From a bacterium (GTDB lineage: Bacteria; Arandabacterota; Arandabacteria; Arandabacterales; JALGWA01), in NCBI GenBank assembly GCA_025774425.1, contig JALGWA010000001.1, positions 1 to 17,272 of the forward strand: DNA of 17,272 bases, read 5' to 3'. A program made the position numbers and the translations under genes. Within the stretch, counting starts at the first letter, position 1. Each line of letters starts with the position of its first letter. Below the pieces are notes generated by a model. It did not search any database and was not told the origin of the DNA. It saw only the letters and a list, made by a program, of their open reading frames with translations. This document shows, piece after piece, positions 1 through 9,267 of this stretch.

Positions 1-629
1 TACTCGTCCACTGAAAGCGTATTGTCGTACCAGAGCACACCGTGGGCCTTCCCGATCACGCGCGTGACCACCAGGTTATATGGGCAGTCGGTGCATTCGG
101 GCCGCTCCCACACGAACACCTTGAACTCGGCCGACTCCACGTCGTGAGCGTGGCCTTCGAAGCCCGATTCCGCGTGATAGTAGAAGAAGTAGTCCAAGTC
201 GACGGCCGCGACATCGCTCAAGTCGATGACGGATCCGCTCCTGCGGGTCGGGTCCGGGACGTAGGCCGCCTCCTCGTCGCCCGACACCATGAGCCGCCGT
301 ACGCGGAAGTAGACGACCGGCCGGTCGGACGCGCCCTCGAAGGGAAAGGGCTCGGGAAGCCGGATGTCTTTGCCCTCGGTATCCCCGAGCAGGGGCTCAT
401 CGGGAGAGAACCAGAGGATTGGCCCGCAGTATGCGGCGAGATCCTCTATGGTCATCAGCGAGTCCCTGCCCGACCAGACGACGGCCTGTACGGAAACGTG
501 GTCGCAGCAAGGCACGTCCTCCGCACTGATCTCGAACGAGCCGAGCCTCTGTTCCGCGGCCGCCCGGCGACCTGGACAGGCGCATGCGATGAGGACGAGC
601 AGCAACGAGGCGAGTGCTTTCTCCTTCAT
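1..629 (-). CDS. Exported protein, 5' part only; possible Vps62-like fold (runs off the window)
   Basis: An open minus-strand frame starts at ATG 629-627 and stays open to base 1, so about 209 residues are seen and the C-terminus is missing. GGGAGG lies about 9 nt upstream, and a strong promoter lies just above it. The N-terminus MKEKALASLLLVLIAC is a signal peptide. LIAC at residues 13-16 fits a lipobox, but a signal peptidase I site after the AAA at 23-25 is also possible. The segment PILWFSPDEPLL, followed later by LDYFFYYHAESGFEGHAHDVE and an AHGVLWYDN motif, recalls the layout of Vps62-related proteins (a PxxxxxPDE opening, an aromatic strand, an H-D-x-E motif, then a second H-G). That family match is inference from motif order and is not certain. 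Biochemical function is unknown. An exported or lipid-anchored location is likely. Confidence 0.72.
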   Translation of the reverse strand, partial: MKEKALASLLLVLIACACPGRRAAAEQRLGSFEISAEDVPCCDHVSVQAVVWSGRDSLMTIEDLAAYCGPILWFSPDEPLLGDTEGKDIRLPEPFPFEGASDRPVVYFRVRRLMVSGDEEAAYVPDPTRRSGSVIDLSDVAAVDLDYFFYYHAESGFEGHAHDVESAEFKVFVWERPECTDCPYNLVVTRVIGKAHGVLWYDNTLSVDE

Positions 630-671
630 GATATCGGACCTCCCTGGACTTCGGACGCGGACTGCTCGTTC

Positions 672-699
672 AGATTAGCAGGCGGCGCGCCCGTGTCAA
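672..699 (-). promoter_or_regulatory. Sigma70-type promoter for the minus-strand exported protein gene
   Basis: Read on the minus strand, a perfect -35 box TTGACA (699-694) is followed after 16 nt by TAATCT (677-672). TGC sits directly upstream of the -10 box, giving an extended -10 (TGCTAATCT). Transcription would start near 665, about 35 nt before the ATG at 629. Inferred from consensus match and position. Confidence 0.65.
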
Positions 700-731
700 G
701 CGTGAAGCCCGACGTCAAAGCCAAAAACGGA

Positions 732-761
732 TTGACTTGGGCGGCGGCGGCAGGGTAGTAT
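732..761 (+). promoter_or_regulatory. Sigma70-type promoter for the propionyl-CoA operon
   Basis: TTGACT (732-737), an 18-nt GC-rich spacer, then TAGTAT (756-761). Transcription would start near 768, leaving a leader of about 100 nt before pccB. It is divergent from the minus-strand promoter, with the two -35 boxes only 32 nt apart, so one regulator could act on both. No clear operator was recognised between them. Confidence 0.55.
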
Positions 762-869
762 CATTCGAGGTATCCAGGTGTTCGAGGCATTGTGACGATC
801 ATCCAGACTCATCGGTGACAGGCGGCGCGCGCCGTCGTATCGCGTCTCTTCAGTCCGGCTCGAAGGCAG

Positions 870-2435
870 GTGATCGCTTTGCGCAAGTCCAACAGGGAGC
901 GGCTCGAAGACCTCAGGACGAGAAAAGAGAGTGTGCCTCTGGGCGGGGGCCGCAAGAGGATAGACAAGCAGCACAAGGCGGGCAAACTGACGGCCCGCGA
1001 ACGTATCGACCTGCTCCTGGACAGGGGCTCCTTCCAGGAACTCGGCGTGTTCGTCACACATCGCACCCACGACTTCGGGTTGGACAAGAACAAGCCCGTG
1101 GGCGACGGCGTGGTCTCGGGTCACGGCACCATAGGCGGCCGGCGTGTGTTCATCTTCGCCCAGGACTTCACCGTCTTCGGGGGCACCATGGGCGAGATGA
1201 ACGCGAGGAAGATCTGCCAGGTGATGGATCTCGCCATGGAGAACGGCGCCCCCATAATCGGTCTCAACGATTCGGGCGGCGCCCGGATCCAGGAAGGCGT
1301 CTTGAGCCTGGGCGGTTATGCGGACGTCTTCCTGAGGAACACGCTCGCGTCGGGGGTCGTACCCCAGATATCGGCGGTGCTGGGACCATGCGCCGGCGGG
1401 GCGGTCTATTCCCCGGCGATCACCGATTTCGTCTTCATGGTCAAGAAGACGAGTCACATGTTCATAACGGGACCCGAGGTCATCAAGGCGGTGACAGGCG
1501 AGACCGTCACCTTCGAGGATCTCGGAGGCGCGCTGGCGCACTCGACCAAGAGCGGCGTCGCGCACTTCATGAGCGAAGACGAGTACGACTGCTTCGCGGG
1601 CATCAAGAAGCTCCTGAGTTTCCTCCCCCAGAACAATCTGGACGACCCGCCGCGCATCGAGTCCACCGACAGCCCCGACCGGACGGAGGCCGCGCTCAAC
1701 GAAGTGGTCCCGGACTCGCCCAACAAGCCGTACGACATCCACGACGTCATCCGGCTTGTGGTGGACGATGGCGACTTCTTCGAGGTCCACGCGCATTACG
1801 CAGGCAACATCGTCGTCGGCTTCGCCAGGTTGGCCGGCATTCCCGTGGGCGTCGTCGCCAACCAGCCCAAGGTGCTGGCGGGCACGCTGGACATCGACTC
1901 ATCGATCAAGGGCGCGCGTTTCGTCCGTTTCTGCGACGCGTTCAACATACCGCTCCTCACCTTCGAGGACGTGCCGGGATTCCTGCCGGGCACAGAGCAG
2001 GAATGGGGCGGGATCATAAAGCACGGGGCGAAGTTGCTGTACGCTTACTGCGAGGCGACCGTCCCCAAGATCACCGTGATCACCCGGAAGGCTTACGGCG
2101 GGGCCTATGACGTCATGTCGTCGAGGCACATCAGGGGCGACTACAACATCGCCTGGCCGTCGGCCGAGCTCGCCGTGATGGGAGTCGACGGCGCGGTCAA
2201 CATAATCTTCCGCAAGGAAATCGCCCGCGCCGACGACCCGGAAGAGGCGAGAAAGCGACTCGCCGAAGACTTCGAGGAGAAGTTCGCGAACCCGTACGTC
2301 GCCGCGTCGCTGGGCTACATAGACGACGTCATAGAGCCGGCTGAGACGCGGCCGCATGTCATCAAGGCGCTGGAGATGCTGTTGGAGAAACGTCAGAACC
2401 TCCCTCCCAAGAAACACGGGAACATACCGCTCTAG
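870..2435 (+). CDS. pccB: Propionyl-CoA carboxylase, carboxyltransferase (beta) subunit
   Basis: Cytoplasmic subunit that moves the carboxyl group from carboxybiotin to propionyl-CoA, giving (S)-methylmalonyl-CoA. The 521-residue length is typical of PccB/AccD5-type proteins. The N-terminal crotonase-like half carries [10 protein letters not shown] (100-109), [11 protein letters not shown] (133-143) and [16 protein letters not shown] (172-187). The C-terminal half carries the second oxyanion-hole loop [11 protein letters not shown] (406-416) and the family-typical end [11 protein letters not shown]. Asp414 aligns with Asp422 of Streptomyces coelicolor PccB, which favours propionyl- over acetyl-CoA, so propionyl-CoA is the predicted substrate. 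The GTG at 870 is used here, but an in-frame TTG at 879 lies 6 nt behind AGGTG (868-872) and may be the true start, giving 518 residues. First gene of the operon, 9 nt before the biotin carboxylase gene. Confidence 0.95.
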   Translation: MIALRKSNRERLEDLRTRKESVPLGGGRKRIDKQHKAGKLTARERIDLLLDRGSFQELGVFVTHRTHDFGLDKNKPVGDGVVSGHGTIGGRRVFIFAQDFTVFGGTMGEMNARKICQVMDLAMENGAPIIGLNDSGGARIQEGVLSLGGYADVFLRNTLASGVVPQISAVLGPCAGGAVYSPAITDFVFMVKKTSHMFITGPEVIKAVTGETVTFEDLGGALAHSTKSGVAHFMSEDEYDCFAGIKKLLSFLPQNNLDDPPRIESTDSPDRTEAALNEVVPDSPNKPYDIHDVIRLVVDDGDFFEVHAHYAGNIVVGFARLAGIPVGVVANQPKVLAGTLDIDSSIKGARFVRFCDAFNIPLLTFEDVPGFLPGTEQEWGGIIKHGAKLLYAYCEATVPKITVITRKAYGGAYDVMSSRHIRGDYNIAWPSAELAVMGVDGAVNIIFRKEIARADDPEEARKRLAEDFEEKFANPYVAASLGYIDDVIEPAETRPHVIKALEMLLEKRQNLPPKKHGNIPL

Positions 2436-2444
2436 GAGTCGCTC

Positions 2445-3956
2445 GTGGCACCGAGGCCGAAGCTCTTCAAGAAAGTGCTCGTCGCCAACCGGGGCGAAAT
2501 CGCCATACGGGTGTTCCGCGCCTTGAGCGAGATGGGAATAGCATCGGTGGCGGTGTACTCGGAGGCCGACAGATTATCTTCCCACCTGGCGTACGCCGAC
2601 GAGGCGCATCCGATCGGCCCCCCTCCGGCCGCCGAGAGTTATCTCGACATCGACAAGATAATCGCGGTCGCCAGGCGGACGCGCTGCCAGGCGGTCCACC
2701 CGGGCTACGGCTTCCTGGCCGAGAGCCACGAGTTCGCCGCCGCCTGCCGCGACGCGGGCCTGGTCTTCATAGGTCCGACGGCCGAGTCGATAAAGGCCAT
2801 GGGTTTCAAGACGCGCGCCAAGAAGATAATGGCGGACTCGGGCGTGCCCGTGATTCCCGGGAGCGACGGCGCCGTCAAGAACGCGGCGGCCGCCCTCAAG
2901 GTCGCCGGGGACATCGGGTATCCGGTCATGTTGAAGGCCTCCGCGGGCGGCGGCGGCAAGGGAATGCGGATCATCTACGAGGCGGCCGAGATCGAGCAGG
3001 CGTTCCGCACGGCGCGGAGCGAGGCCGAGTCCTACTTCGGCGATCCCGAGATATTCATCGAGAAGTTCATCGAGCGGCCCCGGCACATAGAGGTCCAGAT
3101 ACTCGCCGATGATTACGGCAACGTGATCTACCTCGGCGAGCGCGAGTGCTCGGTTCAGCGACGGTACCAGAAGCTGATCGAGGAGACGCCTTCCCCCGCC
3201 CTGGACGCCGCGACGAGGAAGCGCATATGCGAGACGGCGGTCAAAGCCGCCAAGGCGGCCCGCTACAGGAACGCCGGCACCGTCGAGTTCATGCTCGACC
3301 GGAACGGCGATTTCTATTTTCTCGAAGTCAACACGCGCCTCCAGGTCGAACACCCGGTGACCGAGCTGGTCACCGGCATCGACATAGTCAAGAATCAGAT
3401 CCGTATCGCCTCGGGCTTCGAGCTCGCTTACGGGCAGGAGGACATCGCGCCGGAGGGTTCCTCGATCGAGTGCAGGATATACGCCGAAGACCCCAAGAAC
3501 GACTTCCTGCCGTCGCTCGGCAGGATACGCAGGGTGAAGAACCCCGAGGGGCCGTGGGTCAGGGTCGAAAGCTATGTGTACGGCGGCTACGACGTGCCCG
3601 TCTATTACGACCCCCTGATCGCCAAGGTCATCACCTGGGGCGAGGACAGGAAGGCGGCCATCGCGAGGATGAGCCGGGCCCTCGGCGAGTACACGATCGA
3701 GGGCGTCGAGACCACGATCCCCTTCCACATGTGGGTCATGCGGGACCGGAAGTTCGTGTCGGGCGACTTCGACACTTCCTACATAGACAGGCACTACCGT
3801 GGGAACGCAACCGAGGCGCATCACAGGGTGCCGCCGGAGATCGCCGTCATCGCCGCGTCGATAAGCGCCGTGGAGAGAAGCGCGCGGGCGGTGCGGCCGG
3901 CCGGAGCGGCATCGCGCTGGAGAGATACGGCGAGGAGGGAAGGCGCGGCTCGATGA
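2445..3956 (+). CDS. accC: Biotin carboxylase subunit of acyl-CoA (propionyl-CoA) carboxylase
   Basis: ATP-grasp enzyme that carboxylates biotin on the carrier protein with bicarbonate and ATP. Domains in order: N-terminal biotin carboxylase domain (VLVANRGEIAIRVFRA from residue 11, HPGYGFLAE 85-93), ATP-grasp with glycine-rich loop KASAGGGGKGM (164-174), and the catalytic stretch EVNTRLQVEHPVTE (294-307), followed by the C-terminal domain to about residue 452. Lys122, Lys164, Glu294, Asn296, Arg298 and Glu302 match the E. coli AccC catalytic set. The last 50 residues are an alanine/arginine-rich tail with no domain I recognise. At 503 residues there is no room for a biotin carrier, which is encoded by the next gene. 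GTG start at 2445 with GGAG 6 nt upstream. The stop overlaps the next start as ATGA, suggesting translational coupling. Confidence 0.95.
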   Translation: MAPRPKLFKKVLVANRGEIAIRVFRALSEMGIASVAVYSEADRLSSHLAYADEAHPIGPPPAAESYLDIDKIIAVARRTRCQAVHPGYGFLAESHEFAAACRDAGLVFIGPTAESIKAMGFKTRAKKIMADSGVPVIPGSDGAVKNAAAALKVAGDIGYPVMLKASAGGGGKGMRIIYEAAEIEQAFRTARSEAESYFGDPEIFIEKFIERPRHIEVQILADDYGNVIYLGERECSVQRRYQKLIEETPSPALDAATRKRICETAVKAAKAARYRNAGTVEFMLDRNGDFYFLEVNTRLQVEHPVTELVTGIDIVKNQIRIASGFELAYGQEDIAPEGSSIECRIYAEDPKNDFLPSLGRIRRVKNPEGPWVRVESYVYGGYDVPVYYDPLIAKVITWGEDRKAAIARMSRALGEYTIEGVETTIPFHMWVMRDRKFVSGDFDTSYIDRHYRGNATEAHHRVPPEIAVIAASISAVERSARAVRPAGAASRWRDTARREGAAR

Positions 3957-4464
3957 TTCTCTATGCGAGAATGCCGGACGGCGAGAGAAAGGTCGAAATC
4001 GAGAAGGACGGGCACACCTACACGGTGATTATAGACGGCAAGAAGTATCTGGCCGACGCGAGGGCGGCCGGCGGCCCGACGTCGATGTCCTTGATCGTCG
4101 ACAACAGGTGTTACGAAGTCGTCGTCACGACGACGGGCAGGAAAACGCTGGTCTCGACCGGGGGCGAGGAGTACGAGGTCGAGATAGCTGACGAGCTCGA
4201 ACGCCGCGGGGGCGCCTCGGCCGCGCATCACACGGACATCGACATCGAGGAGATCAAGGCGCCCATGCCGGGCGTCGTCGTTTCCATCGAGGTCGAGGAG
4301 GGCCAAGAGGTCGATCCCGGGACGCCTGTCGTAATCGTCGAGGCGATGAAGATGCAGAACGAGATCGCGACTCTCGTAGGCGGCGCCGTTCGGGAGATCA
4401 ATGTCAATCAGGGTGATATCGTGGATTCGCAGAAGACCCTCGTCGTGATCGAGAGGAAAGCGGC

Positions 4465-4468
<4 letters not shown>
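3953..4468 (+). CDS. Biotin carboxyl carrier protein subunit (separate polypeptide)
   Basis: A 171-residue protein that carries the biotin shuttling between the carboxylase and carboxyltransferase subunits. The C-terminal biotinyl domain (about residues 98-171) starts at [18 protein letters not shown] and has the biotin site EAMKMQNE, with Lys133 as the expected biotinylated lysine. The N-terminal 90 residues are beta-rich and have no biotin signature. By analogy with propionyl-CoA carboxylases, where a BT domain between carboxylase and carrier docks the beta subunit, this part may be a docking domain (inference). The ATG at 3953 overlaps the upstream TGA as ATGA. GGAAGG lies about 9 nt upstream and AGGAGG a little further. 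The gene ends in a TTGA overlap with the mutase start. It uses a different frame from the biotin carboxylase, so this is a genuinely split alpha subunit. Confidence 0.93.
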
Positions 4469-6147
<1,679 letters not shown>

Positions 6148-6162
6148 AGGAGCATGGATCGC

Positions 6163-6561
6163 ATGAGAATGGTGGGAGTTCAACACATCGGGATTGCGGT
6201 CGGGGACCTCGAGACGGGCATCCCGGCCTTCGAGAGACTCTTCGGCGTCAAGTGCGGGAAGCGGGAGAAGATAGAGGCGTCCGGAGTGGAGGTGGCCTTC
6301 TTCGATTTCGGCAACACCGAGATCGAACTCGTCTCCCCCACCGGCCCCGCCGGCCCGATCTCGCGGTATCTGGAGAAGCGCGGCAACGGCATTCACCACA
6401 TTTGTCTCGCCGTCGAGGGCATCGACGACTGGCTCGAGGCATTGAAGGCCGGAGGGGTCCGGCTCCTCGACGAGGCCCCGAGGCAGGGCGCTTCCGGCCA
6501 CAGGGTGGCCTTCATCGACCCGGCTTCGGCGGAGGGAATACTGTTTGAACTCAGCGAGTGA
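6163..6561 (+). CDS. mce: Methylmalonyl-CoA epimerase
   Basis: Small vicinal-oxygen-chelate (glyoxalase-fold) enzyme that interconverts (S)- and (R)-methylmalonyl-CoA, linking the carboxylase product to the mutase substrate. The protein has 132 residues from the start chosen here. The two beta-alpha-beta-beta-beta units begin VQHIGIAVGDLE and GIHHICLAVEGI. The metal ligands expected for the family are present: His in QHIG, Glu in NTEIELV, His in HHICLAV, and Glu in the final LFELSE. An ATG at 6154 is in frame but only 1 nt from AAGGAG (6147-6152). The ATG at 6163 has a 10-nt spacing and matches the family's usual N-terminus, so it is preferred. It lies 15 nt after the mutase stop and overlaps the next gene by 17 nt. 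Confidence 0.93.
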   Translation: MRMVGVQHIGIAVGDLETGIPAFERLFGVKCGKREKIEASGVEVAFFDFGNTEIELVSPTGPAGPISRYLEKRGNGIHHICLAVEGIDDWLEALKAGGVRLLDEAPRQGASGHRVAFIDPASAEGILFELSE

Positions 6562-7441
6562 AAAGCGACGGGCGGGGCGCGGCGGCGGAAGGCCGAACGC
6601 CGCAGGCCGCGGAGGTCTTCGGGTCGATTGTGCATTTCGAGCTCTGACCCCGTTGGTGTTGTTGCTCGTTGTCGCCGGGTGCGGCCGGGAGGAGGTGGTG
6701 CAGGAGTCGAAGACGAGGTGGATGAACCTGGCGCACACGCCCATCGAGGAGGCCCGGGCGGGCGCGGAGGTCACGGTCGAGGCCAGGGTCCAGGCGTCGG
6801 ATGACATCGCGGAGCCCGCGGTGTTCCTCTATTACAAGTCGGAGCAGGATCTCTTCGTCGTCGTACCCATGCAGCATCTCGAGGACGGGATCTACTTCGG
6901 CAGGATCCCCGCACACAAGCGGGGGAGCCTGATAACATATTACCTCGAGGCGAGGGCGGGCGACGACCTCGTCGTGGAGGTGCCTGCGGCGGACCGGCCG
7001 CGCTTCGAGTTCTACTTCAAGGGAAGGCCGGACCGGCGCGTGCTCATCGCGCATGTGGCCGTGATATTCGGTGCGCTCTTCTTCTTCCTCCTCGCCGGCT
7101 ACTTCGCATACAAGGGCCTGACGGACCGCAGGGCGAACATGCACGCGCCCAGGCTCGGCCTCGCGGGGAGCGTCCTCTTCTTCATCGCGAGCATACCGCT
7201 CGGCATGATCATCGCCTACCAGACATACGGAAAGCCGTGGACGGGCTTTCCCGTGGGCAGCGACTTCACCGACAACAAGTCGCTCGTGATACTTCTCTAC
7301 TGGGCCGCGGCGACTTTCTTCTACAGGGGAAGCGCCCTCAGGAAGGACCCGAGCTCCGATCTGATGCCTTGGCGGGCCCTGCCCTACGTCTACCTCGCCG
7401 GCGCGATAATCACCGTCGTTCTTTTCCTCATACCTCACTAG
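6545..7441 (+). CDS. Lipoprotein-like membrane protein of unknown function, end of the propionyl-CoA operon
   Basis: 298 residues, function not recognised. A long basic N-region is followed by a hydrophobic segment ending in LVVAGC (41-46), a good lipobox with Cys46. Residues about 70-150 read as a beta-sandwich (Ig-like) domain outside the membrane, with the recurrent pattern VTVEARV...DGIYFGRIPA...ITYYLEA. Four hydrophobic segments follow, at about 166-188, 203-225, 245-260 and 279-297. Between the second and third lies a conspicuous loop, YGKPWTGFPVGSDFTDNKS, which may be a family signature. The start is TTG at 6545, chosen because GGAGG (6531-6535) sits 9 nt upstream and no better start exists before the signal sequence. 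It overlaps mce by 17 nt, so co-translation is likely, but I cannot say whether its job is linked to propionyl-CoA metabolism. Confidence 0.8.
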   Translation: MNSASEKRRAGRGGGRPNAAGRGGLRVDCAFRALTPLVLLLVVAGCGREEVVQESKTRWMNLAHTPIEEARAGAEVTVEARVQASDDIAEPAVFLYYKSEQDLFVVVPMQHLEDGIYFGRIPAHKRGSLITYYLEARAGDDLVVEVPAADRPRFEFYFKGRPDRRVLIAHVAVIFGALFFFLLAGYFAYKGLTDRRANMHAPRLGLAGSVLFFIASIPLGMIIAYQTYGKPWTGFPVGSDFTDNKSLVILLYWAAATFFYRGSALRKDPSSDLMPWRALPYVYLAGAIITVVLFLIPH

Positions 7442-7566
7442 GCGGCGCCCCCCTGCCGCCGCTCCGCGCCCGGGCCGCCCGGGGAAGTTGCTCAATCGTC
7501 CGGGTGCAAGCGCCGATATTCCGCGTGAGAGGACGTATTGCGAACCGAGACCAGGGCGGGGGCCGC
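7442..7566. other. Short intergenic spacer with GC-rich inverted repeats
   Basis: 125 nt between the operon end and the HEAT-repeat gene. It holds GGCGG/CCGCC (7441-7445 and 7456-7460) and CCCGGG-CCG-CCCGGG (7469-7483). No T-tract follows, so a rho-independent terminator is not supported. No convincing promoter was seen. An in-frame GTG at 7525 is an alternative start for the next gene. Confidence 0.4.
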
Positions 7567-9267
7567 ATGCACGCTTCGCGCAGCACCGGCAGCGCCTCGC
7601 TCCGCACGGCGGCACGCGTACGCACGCTGATGCGGCAGCTGGTGGCGCTTCTGAAAACCGCGGCGACACATGACGCCGGAAACGAGGCCTTCATGAAGGC
7701 CGTCGACATGCTCTACACCGGCCTCAGGGCTTTCCTCGAAGAGCATGACACGCTGTCGCTGCGCATAAGGAGCGGGGAGATCGCCTTCGGCGGCCAGGTC
7801 GTCTACGTGCCCATCGGCCGCAGCGACGAGCTGATCCACCCGCTCTACAGGGACGGTGTGAGGAGAATCACGTTCAACAGGGACCTGACCAGGGACGAGC
7901 TCGCCGCCTTCGCCGCAACCCTCGTATCGGCCAGAGAGATGGATCCGTACGAGTCCGATCTCGTGACGGCCCTGTGGGAAAAGGATCTCGCCAACATCAC
8001 CTATGAGGCGAGCGACGTCTATCTCGAACGCGACGAGGGCAGACGCGTCGGAGACCTGGCCGCGGAGATCGGGGCCGCAGCGCCCGCGGACGAGCCCGCA
8101 GGCACGAAGCCGCCGGACTCCCTGCTCGGTGAGCTCGCTCTCATGCCCGCGGCCGCCGCATCGCCGGATGGCGCCATCGAGGCCCCGGCCGCCGAAGACC
8201 TGGACGAATTCCGCTCGCGCATCATGGGCGAGGACGACTCCAGGATACTCGAGATCTCGAGCAATGTCTGTCTGGAGATTCTGGAATCCACGGACAGGGA
8301 AGAAGTCTTCCGCACGACGGCCCGCTTCCTCGGTGAGATATGCGACTGGCTGGTGTCCGTGCGGGAGTTCATGCCCGTCTGCACGATAATATCGGACCTC
8401 CACACCATCGCCGGGAGAGACGACGCGCCGGAGTGGTGCCGGCAGGCGGTTGCGGAGGTGGTGCGCAGGAGAAGCGAGAGCGAGAAGATCTCCGGGATCG
8501 AGGAATACATCGAAGACCTGAGCGACGCCAAACTCGAGGAACTCTTCTGCTATCTCGCGCAGATGGACCCGGTGGCGGTGCAGCCTCTCTGCCGGATGCT
8601 CGCGGAGGCCGGGACGCGCAGGGTGAGATACATGCTGGCCAGGGCGATTTCCATCGTCGCCAAGGACAGCGTCGGCAGCCTCGCCCCGTTCCTCAACGAC
8701 AAGAGATGGTACGTCGTCCGCAACATCGCCATGATACTGGGCATGATCGCGACGGAGGACACGCTGCCCTATCTCGCCGACGCCGCTCGGCACGCCGAGC
8801 CGCGCGTCAGGCGCGAAGCGGCGAGAGCCCTGGGCAGGATCAGAAAGCCGGACGCGCTCCCGGTCCTCAAGATTCTCCTGCAGGACGACAACAAGATGAT
8901 AAGACTCGCTGCGGTCTCCGCCGTCGGCCTGATAGGCGGCGACGCGGCGGAGGCGCTCCTCAGGGGAATCGTCCTCGACAAGTCGTTCGACGCCAAGGCC
9001 GCGGACGAGAAACGCCGCTTCATGGAGGTTTACGGCTCCCTCGGAGAGGCCGGCGTCGCCTTTCTCGAGGGTCTCGTCGAAGGCCGCTACGGCAGGGTCT
9101 CGGAGACGACGACGGCCTGTGCGGCATACGGACTGGCGGCAGCCGGGGGCTCGGCGGCCGACAAGGCGCTCAGGAAGATGCTTTCTCACGGCGAAGGATC
9201 GCTCAAGTACGCCGCCTCGGAGGCGATTTCGATGATCGACGGAGGGCGCGGATGTCTCAACGAGTGA
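7567..9267 (+). CDS. HEAT-repeat protein with a paralogous N-terminal domain shared with the next gene
   Basis: 566 residues from ATG 7567, no signal peptide or membrane segment, so probably cytoplasmic. Residues about 20-155 form an alpha/beta domain containing LVALLKTAATHDAGNEAF and IAFGGQVVY, which aligns along its whole length with residues 30-162 of the following HD-GYP-like protein. An Ala/Pro-rich linker follows (about 168-210). Residues about 215-566 are helical repeats, clearest as HEAT repeats between 370 and 460 (for example RRVRYMLARAISIVA, PRVRREAARALGRIR and KMIRLAAVSAVGLIG). HEAT scaffolds bind proteins, and no catalytic motif was seen. The start is uncertain: the ATG at 7567 has only a weak GGGGG-type ribosome site, and 7525 (GTG) or 7630 (ATG) are possible. 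The stop overlaps the next start by 16 nt, so the two are co-translated and probably act together. Confidence 0.85.
   Translation: MHASRSTGSASLRTAARVRTLMRQLVALLKTAATHDAGNEAFMKAVDMLYTGLRAFLEEHDTLSLRIRSGEIAFGGQVVYVPIGRSDELIHPLYRDGVRRITFNRDLTRDELAAFAATLVSAREMDPYESDLVTALWEKDLANITYEASDVYLERDEGRRVGDLAAEIGAAAPADEPAGTKPPDSLLGELALMPAAAASPDGAIEAPAAEDLDEFRSRIMGEDDSRILEISSNVCLEILESTDREEVFRTTARFLGEICDWLVSVREFMPVCTIISDLHTIAGRDDAPEWCRQAVAEVVRRRSESEKISGIEEYIEDLSDAKLEELFCYLAQMDPVAVQPLCRMLAEAGTRRVRYMLARAISIVAKDSVGSLAPFLNDKRWYVVRNIAMILGMIATEDTLPYLADAARHAEPRVRREAARALGRIRKPDALPVLKILLQDDNKMIRLAAVSAVGLIGGDAAEALLRGIVLDKSFDAKAADEKRRFMEVYGSLGEAGVAFLEGLVEGRYGRVSETTTACAAYGLAAAGGSAADKALRKMLSHGEGSLKYAASEAISMIDGGRGCLNE

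Noticed and set aside
42..758. A 238-codon plus-strand frame over the window start
   Set aside because: It runs antisense to the signal-peptide-bearing minus-strand gene, lacks a ribosome site and shows no family signature.
737..2110. A 457-codon plus-strand frame overlapping pccB
   Set aside because: Arg/Gly-rich out-of-frame reading of pccB with no domain. The same pattern explains the long frames at 2574-3824 (-), 7492-9189 (-), 8340-9251 (+, upstream part) and 12089-13729 (-).
7441..7483. GC-rich hairpins after the membrane lipoprotein gene as a terminator
   Set aside because: Stems are only 5-6 bp and no T-run follows, so termination is not supported by sequence.
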